Shown here piece after piece: positions 7,593 through 10,150 of a stretch of DNA of 10,150 nt. The first letter of the stretch is position 1. Every line of letters begins with the position of its first letter. The notes below the pieces were generated by a model, which searched no databases, was not told where the DNA came from, and saw only the letters and a list, made by a program, of their open reading frames with translations. The DNA is from Desulfofustis sp. (GTDB lineage: Bacteria; Desulfobacterota; Desulfobulbia; Desulfobulbales; Desulfocapsaceae): assembly GCA_029287755.1 (NCBI GenBank), contig JARFQM010000333.1, forward strand, positions 1 to 10,150, written 5' to 3'. A program made the translations under genes and the position numbers.

Positions 7593-8679
7593 TGTATTCC
7601 AGCAGCAGGATGCGGATGATTTCATCACTGCTCATCTGCTGCAGATACTCTCCTGAAGCCACACTGCTGATAAAAGAGGAGGGGCAGCTTCCGGTATCTT
7701 TGCCGTTGCCGATGAGCTCGAGATAGGGGGTGACCAGGCGGCGCAGTTCCTCTTCAGTTTTTTCCCGCAGTTCCTGGTATTTGTCGACTATCTCGGTGAC
7801 CTCGGGCAAAGCGGGAGATTCAAGCACGCTCTTGAGACCGCCGGCAAAGCGTTTGATGCCGCCCAGGATATGGTGCGATTTGACCATGTTCAGTTTCTGC
7901 CAGCCGGCGTTGAGCCACTTGAACGTTGCCGTCTTGATCGTCTCGGACGCAGGATCGGCAATATAGAGCATTACGGAATAGGCCTCATACATATAGCTGT
8001 GCACCCAGCCGAGCCCCATGGTGTTCAACCCTGTTTTATCAGAAAAGAGGTAGTCCCAGTTGCCGTCGTCACCGACGATACACCCCCTTCTGCCGACATC
8101 TGAGATCTGGTCCTGCAGGGTTGCCGACAGCAGTACCGGGCCGGAAACTCCGGGCAGCAGAGCGACCAATCTGCCCTGACTGTAAGAGTAGTAGCTTCCG
8201 GTATTGGTGTCGGGAGTGATGGTCTGGTTTTCTTCTCCGCGCAGGACAACGGTCGAATGGGGAGACGACGCCTCATCGATCAGACGACGAAGTTCTTTGG
8301 CGAACTCCGGGGTGAGCGAATGATGACTCTGCAGCGACGAGGGCATGGTAATGTAGGACGGAATATCAGGGTTGTAGACGTAACTCAGCAGGTGCTCGAA
8401 GGAACTGTCGATCTGAAAGGAATGAAACGCACCTGCCATGCTGTTTCTTTCTTTCAGGTCCAGGCTGGTGTCGGCCGGTGTGGCCTCGACAAACTCGATC
8501 AGCGCAGCCACCTTCGTCGGATCAAGTTCTTTCTCCGGGTTAAACAGGGAAGCAAGGTAGTCCAGCTCCCGATACACCTGGTCGGATATCTGCTGCTGCT
8601 CCTGGCTGAAAGAGGGAAGGGCCGATACCTTTAGAAGGGCGATAACGGTGATGACCATCACCCACCATTTAACTGCCAT
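7510..8679 (-). CDS. Secreted protein of unknown family
   Basis: I do not recognise this 389-residue protein. It starts with a signal peptide (KWWVMVITVIALLKVSALPSFS, about residues 4-25), so it is probably exported to the periplasm or beyond. The mature part has a polar helical N-terminus, a central segment rich in glycine and aromatics with the stretch GRRGCIVGDDGNWDYLF followed by GLGWVHSYMYEAYSVMLY (about 196-239), and a charged helical region (about 290-320) that could form a coiled coil. Only two cysteines are seen in the mature part (about 200 and 332), which might form a disulfide. ATG 8679 is preferred over GTG 8688 because AGGTG (8686-8690) lies about 6 bases upstream and the signal peptide then starts directly. 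The last roughly 25 residues are encoded across the hydrolase remnant on the other strand, so this C-terminus may be newly acquired. No function is proposed. Confidence 0.7.
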   Translation of the reverse strand: MAVKWWVMVITVIALLKVSALPSFSQEQQQISDQVYRELDYLASLFNPEKELDPTKVAALIEFVEATPADTSLDLKERNSMAGAFHSFQIDSSFEHLLSYVYNPDIPSYITMPSSLQSHHSLTPEFAKELRRLIDEASSPHSTVVLRGEENQTITPDTNTGSYYSYSQGRLVALLPGVSGPVLLSATLQDQISDVGRRGCIVGDDGNWDYLFSDKTGLNTMGLGWVHSYMYEAYSVMLYIADPASETIKTATFKWLNAGWQKLNMVKSHHILGGIKRFAGGLKSVLESPALPEVTEIVDKYQELREKTEEELRRLVTPYLELIGNGKDTGSCPSSFISSVASGEYLQQMSSDEIIRILLLEYIKTRIGDRTPETAAAHLLAGDRSGQRS

Positions 8680-8867
8680 ATATGACACCTAATGAATAAT
8701 CAATGTGTGTTTTTGAACAAAGCGCAAAGATTGTCGCTCAAGCTTCAACCACATTAATCCCTATCTCCCATGTGGCAATCCATAAATTTAAAAACAGCAA
8801 TAGTCTACATTCAGGAAAAATGTCTGACAAGGCAATAATTATATCAGAGGCGCCGGCCAACGATTGC

Positions 8868-8888
8868 CTCACTGGACGAAGCAGTGAG
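8868..8888. repeat. Perfect 7-bp inverted repeat
   Basis: CTCACTG (8868-8874) and CAGTGAG (8882-8888) are perfectly complementary around a 7-base loop. It begins 28 bases after the thioesterase stop codon as read on the - strand. A smaller hairpin, CTGAG-GCC-CTCAG (8907-8919), spans that stop codon and is followed, on the - strand, by TTTT after six bases. Together they could end the thioesterase transcript, but neither is a canonical terminator. Confidence 0.35.
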
Positions 8889-8915
8889 AAAACCTTAAAA
8901 CCGGGTCTGAGGCCC

Positions 8916-9377
8916 TCAGTCCTCCCTGATCTGGATCATAAGCAAACGCCCCCGGGCATGCACGGTCCCATCGGTGGACACGGTGACATTGACGGTTACT
9001 TTACGGCCCGAAATCTCTTCTACCTTGGCCCTAAGTTCCAGTTCTTTACCCACGGGGGTGGGGGACAGGTAATCGACTTTCAGAGAGGCGGTGACAAAGC
9101 GGGGCATGGCGCCCGGCTTCATCTCGATTTTGAGTTCTCTGGCCTTTGCCGCGGCGGCGGTCCCGGCACCGTGGCAATCCACCAGCGAGGCGATCAGGCC
9201 GCCATAGAGGATGTCCTTCATGCCCCCGGAATAATGGTGCTCGGGAACGATACGGCAGACGCCCTCGTCACCCTCCCAGAAACTTTTCAGCTGGTAGCCC
9301 TTGTCGTTGAGACGACCACAACCGAAACAGTGGGAATAGTCGTCCGGGTAGTAATCTTGAAATGGTATCTGATTCAT
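8916..9377 (-). CDS. PaaI-family hotdog thioesterase
   Basis: A 153-residue cytoplasmic protein of the PaaI/4HBT hotdog superfamily, which hydrolyses acyl-CoA thioesters. It has the N-terminal HCFGCG motif (residues 16-21) followed by N-x-K-G-Y-Q-L, typical of the subgroup with a cysteine pair before the hotdog domain. The central hotdog helix YGGLIASLVDCHGAGTA (58-74) carries aspartate 67 where the catalytic acidic residue is expected. The strand VTASLKVDYLSPTPVGKELEL (95-115) and a final strand ARGRLLMIQI complete the fold. The length is normal for a single domain. The substrate cannot be read from sequence. Start ATG 9377 is supported by AAGGTG at 9382-9387. A promoter with a palindromic spacer lies about 80 bases upstream, so expression may be regulated. 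No metabolic gene cluster is visible around it. Confidence 0.87.
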   Translation of the reverse strand: MNQIPFQDYYPDDYSHCFGCGRLNDKGYQLKSFWEGDEGVCRIVPEHHYSGGMKDILYGGLIASLVDCHGAGTAAAAKARELKIEMKPGAMPRFVTASLKVDYLSPTPVGKELELRAKVEEISGRKVTVNVTVSTDGTVHARGRLLMIQIRED

Positions 9378-9453
9378 TGTTCACCTTTCTGGGTAGGTAT
9401 GGATTGTCTGTCACATTTGAGGATACATTTTCAGCTCTACCTGAAGAGGCCTT

Positions 9454-9483
9454 ACTATTCTTTCTTTACCTGGTAAAAGTCAA
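9454..9483 (-). promoter_or_regulatory. Thioesterase promoter with palindrome in the spacer
   Basis: On the - strand, TTGACT (9478-9483) and AATAGT (9454-9459) are 18 bases apart, matching the -35 and -10 consensus at 5 and 4 of 6 positions. The spacer contains the exact odd-length palindrome TTTACC-T-GGTAAA (9465-9477), a good position for a repressor operator. Transcription would start near 9447, about 70 bases before the thioesterase start codon. Confidence 0.42.
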
Positions 9484-9594
9484 TCAAGATATTCCCCGAT
9501 TCCGGTAGCCGACTGCGGGGCCTCTCGTACGATCATTTTGTTCACCAGGAAGGCAAAGGTGTTGTCATCTGCGGCCCGGAGCGCCACCGTTGAT

Positions 9595-9623
9595 TTGACT
9601 TTGTAAGATTTTGTTGAGATAAT
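9595..9623 (+). promoter_or_regulatory. Sigma70-type promoter for the small membrane protein gene
   Basis: TTGACT (9595-9600) is followed after exactly 17 bases by GATAAT (9618-9623); each hexamer matches consensus at 5 of 6 positions. Transcription would start near 9630 and give a leader of about 42 bases before ATG 9672. This is the best promoter in the window. Confidence 0.65.
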
Positions 9624-9671
9624 AAGAGTTAACCCGAACGTTGCCCTAACAGCCAAATAGGGAGTAAGGTT

Positions 9672-9884
9672 ATGAAAATTTGGTCGCCTTTGCCTGATTC
9701 GCTGCACTGTTCTTCACCCCTTCTCGTCATCTTCCTGGTAGCCTCCGCCATCTACATGCTGACTGCGTCAGAGGACACAATTATCCATCGTATCGCCATA
9801 GGATGTTTGATGTGGGCTGTCTGGATCGCAATGGTATCGATCAATAAGGAAGTGCGGAAAAACAACATCCAACCCACAGCCTGA
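9672..9884 (+). CDS. Small two-helix membrane protein, unknown function
   Basis: A 70-residue protein with two predicted transmembrane segments, about residues 17-31 (LLVIFLVASAIYML) and 41-57 (IAIGCLMWAVWIAMVSI), joined by a short acidic loop (TASEDTIIHR). It ends in a basic, polar tail (NKEVRKNNIQPTA), so both ends are probably cytoplasmic. I recognise no family. It is likely a real gene despite its size: GGGAG (9660-9664) is 7 bases before the ATG, a near-consensus promoter lies just upstream, and the hydrophobic pattern is regular. It stands alone, divergent from the thioesterase gene and followed by two stem-loops. Its role could be regulatory or structural in the inner membrane, but nothing in the sequence decides this. 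Confidence 0.6.
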   Translation: MKIWSPLPDSLHCSSPLLVIFLVASAIYMLTASEDTIIHRIAIGCLMWAVWIAMVSINKEVRKNNIQPTA

Positions 9885-9919
9885 TTACATCCGTGAACCA
9901 GATATGCTTTACGGGTGAT

Positions 9920-9947
9920 GCAATTTAGACGAAAATGGTCTAATTGC
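9920..9947. repeat. Inverted repeat / stem-loop 1
   Basis: GCAATTTAGAC (9920-9930) pairs with GTCTAATTGC (9938-9947) as a 10-bp stem with one bulged T, around the loop GAAAATG. It starts 36 bases after the small membrane gene and has no T-run directly after it. It could be part of that gene's terminator or a regulator binding site. Confidence 0.5.
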
Positions 9948-9990
9948 GCGACAATAAATAAGTTTTTAATAAAATAATTTATTTGTTGCG
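9947..9990. repeat. Inverted repeat / stem-loop 2
   Basis: CGCGACAATAAAT (9947-9959) pairs with ATTTA (9977-9981) and TTGTTGCG (9983-9990), giving 13 bp with one G-U wobble and one bulged T at 9982. The 17-base loop is almost all A and T and contains TTTTT at 9963-9967. It shares base 9947 with stem-loop 1 and overlaps the possible -35 box of the last gene, so it may affect that promoter. Confidence 0.45.
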
Positions 9991-10015
9991 TAGGTGTACT
10001 GCTCTGTGGTAGTAT
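9986..10015 (+). promoter_or_regulatory. Candidate promoter of the truncated last gene
   Basis: TTGCGT (9986-9991) and TAGTAT (10010-10015) are 18 bases apart. TGG directly before the -10 makes it an extended -10 type, which can offset the poor -35. Transcription would begin near 10022, about 68 bases before ATG 10090. Confidence 0.4.
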
Positions 10016-10089
10016 TAAGAACAAATCCCATCTGGGAATAATTCATGAAGGTTATGGTTGCCGTTGGAGGCCATAGGGGAGGTACCATC

Positions 10090-10119
10090 ATGAAAACATT
10101 CTATCGCACAGCCTATCTC
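10090..10119 (+). CDS. Start of a gene cut off at the contig end
   Basis: ATG 10090 is preceded at 7 bases by a very strong ribosome binding site, GGGGAGG (10076-10082). Ten genuine codons follow (MKTFYRTAYL), a basic-hydrophobic start that could be a signal peptide or membrane anchor. The frame then runs into adapter sequence and reads LSLIHISEPT, which is not a real protein. An in-frame ATG at 10045, with a weaker site (GGGA, 10034-10037), would add 15 residues. Product unknown. Confidence 0.5.
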
Positions 10120-10150
10120 CTGTCTCTTATACACATCTCCGAGCCCACGA
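10120..10150. other. Illumina Nextera (Tn5 mosaic end) adapter contamination
   Basis: CTGTCTCTTATACACATCT (10120-10138) is the 19-base Tn5 mosaic end used in Nextera libraries. CCGAGCCCACGA (10139-10150) is the beginning of the Nextera read-2 adapter that directly follows it in library molecules. All 31 bases match the adapter known to me. This is sequencing residue at a contig end, not genomic DNA. Confidence 0.97.

Noticed and set aside
8690..8720. TTGTTC and TATTCA on the - strand as promoter for the secreted protein gene
   Set aside because: Transcription would start at or inside the ribosome binding site, leaving no usable leader.
8703..9476. Long + strand open frame across the thioesterase locus
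   Set aside because: Most of it is antisense to the clear hotdog thioesterase, and the translation (many Gly/His repeats) shows no domain or ribosome binding site. It is a product of GC-rich codon bias on the other strand.
9480..9707. - strand frame of 75 codons upstream of the thioesterase
   Set aside because: It starts at GTG with no ribosome binding site, overlaps the small membrane protein gene and its promoter, and its stop falls in the thioesterase -35 box. The last 35 residues look somewhat protein-like, so a decayed gene end cannot be excluded.
10120..10138. Tn5-type transposon end as a mobile element
   Set aside because: It is the engineered mosaic end directly followed by Illumina adapter sequence, at the extreme end of the contig.

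Overview
The window looks like chromosomal DNA of a Gram-negative bacterium. A very large AsmA-family protein, periplasm-targeted signal peptides and a proteobacterial-type Aap amino-acid ABC transporter all point that way. My guess is a Desulfobacterota (deltaproteobacterial) lineage, based on the general look of the proteins; this is inference, not a measured assignment. Genes are GC-rich and spacers AT-rich. I see no tRNA, rRNA, CRISPR array, IS element or phage gene. The right edge is artificial: the last 31 bases are an Illumina Nextera transposase adapter, so real sequence ends at about 10119.

Layout. (1) 1-2140, + strand: the distal part of an aapQ-aapM-aapP operon for a general L-amino-acid ABC importer (3' end of the first permease, complete second permease, complete ATPase), closed by a good intrinsic terminator at 2111-2140. 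(2) 2145-3460, - strand: two small regulatory-type genes, a PilZ-domain protein and a SpoIIAA/STAS-like protein. Each has a recognisable sigma70-type promoter, so they are probably separate transcripts. The 367-base spacer to the next gene holds the STAS-gene promoter and a weak + strand promoter candidate. (3) 3461-7393, + strand: a 1310-residue AsmA-like protein. Directly behind it is what appears to be a broken secreted alpha/beta-hydrolase gene (signal peptide, then a frameshift at the start of the fold). (4) 7510-8679, - strand: a secreted protein of unknown family whose 3' end runs convergently through that hydrolase remnant. (5) 8916-9377, - strand: a PaaI-type hotdog thioesterase with a promoter whose spacer contains a 13-base palindrome. 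(6) 9672-9884, + strand: a small two-helix membrane protein with a well-formed promoter and ribosome binding site. It is followed by two imperfect stem-loops and by the start of another gene that is cut off by the adapter.

How the genes work together: only the aap genes form a clear functional unit, importing amino acids with a periplasmic binding protein expected to lie upstream of the window. The PilZ and STAS-like proteins are signalling modules, possibly linked to cyclic-di-GMP, though the PilZ motif is altered. AsmA-like proteins act in envelope and lipid homeostasis; the secreted unknown and the hydrolase remnant beside it are also envelope-targeted. I did not find a convincing new multi-gene system. 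The parts least explained are the unknown secreted protein with its overprinted C-terminus, the variant PilZ protein, and the palindromic elements around the thioesterase and small membrane protein genes.
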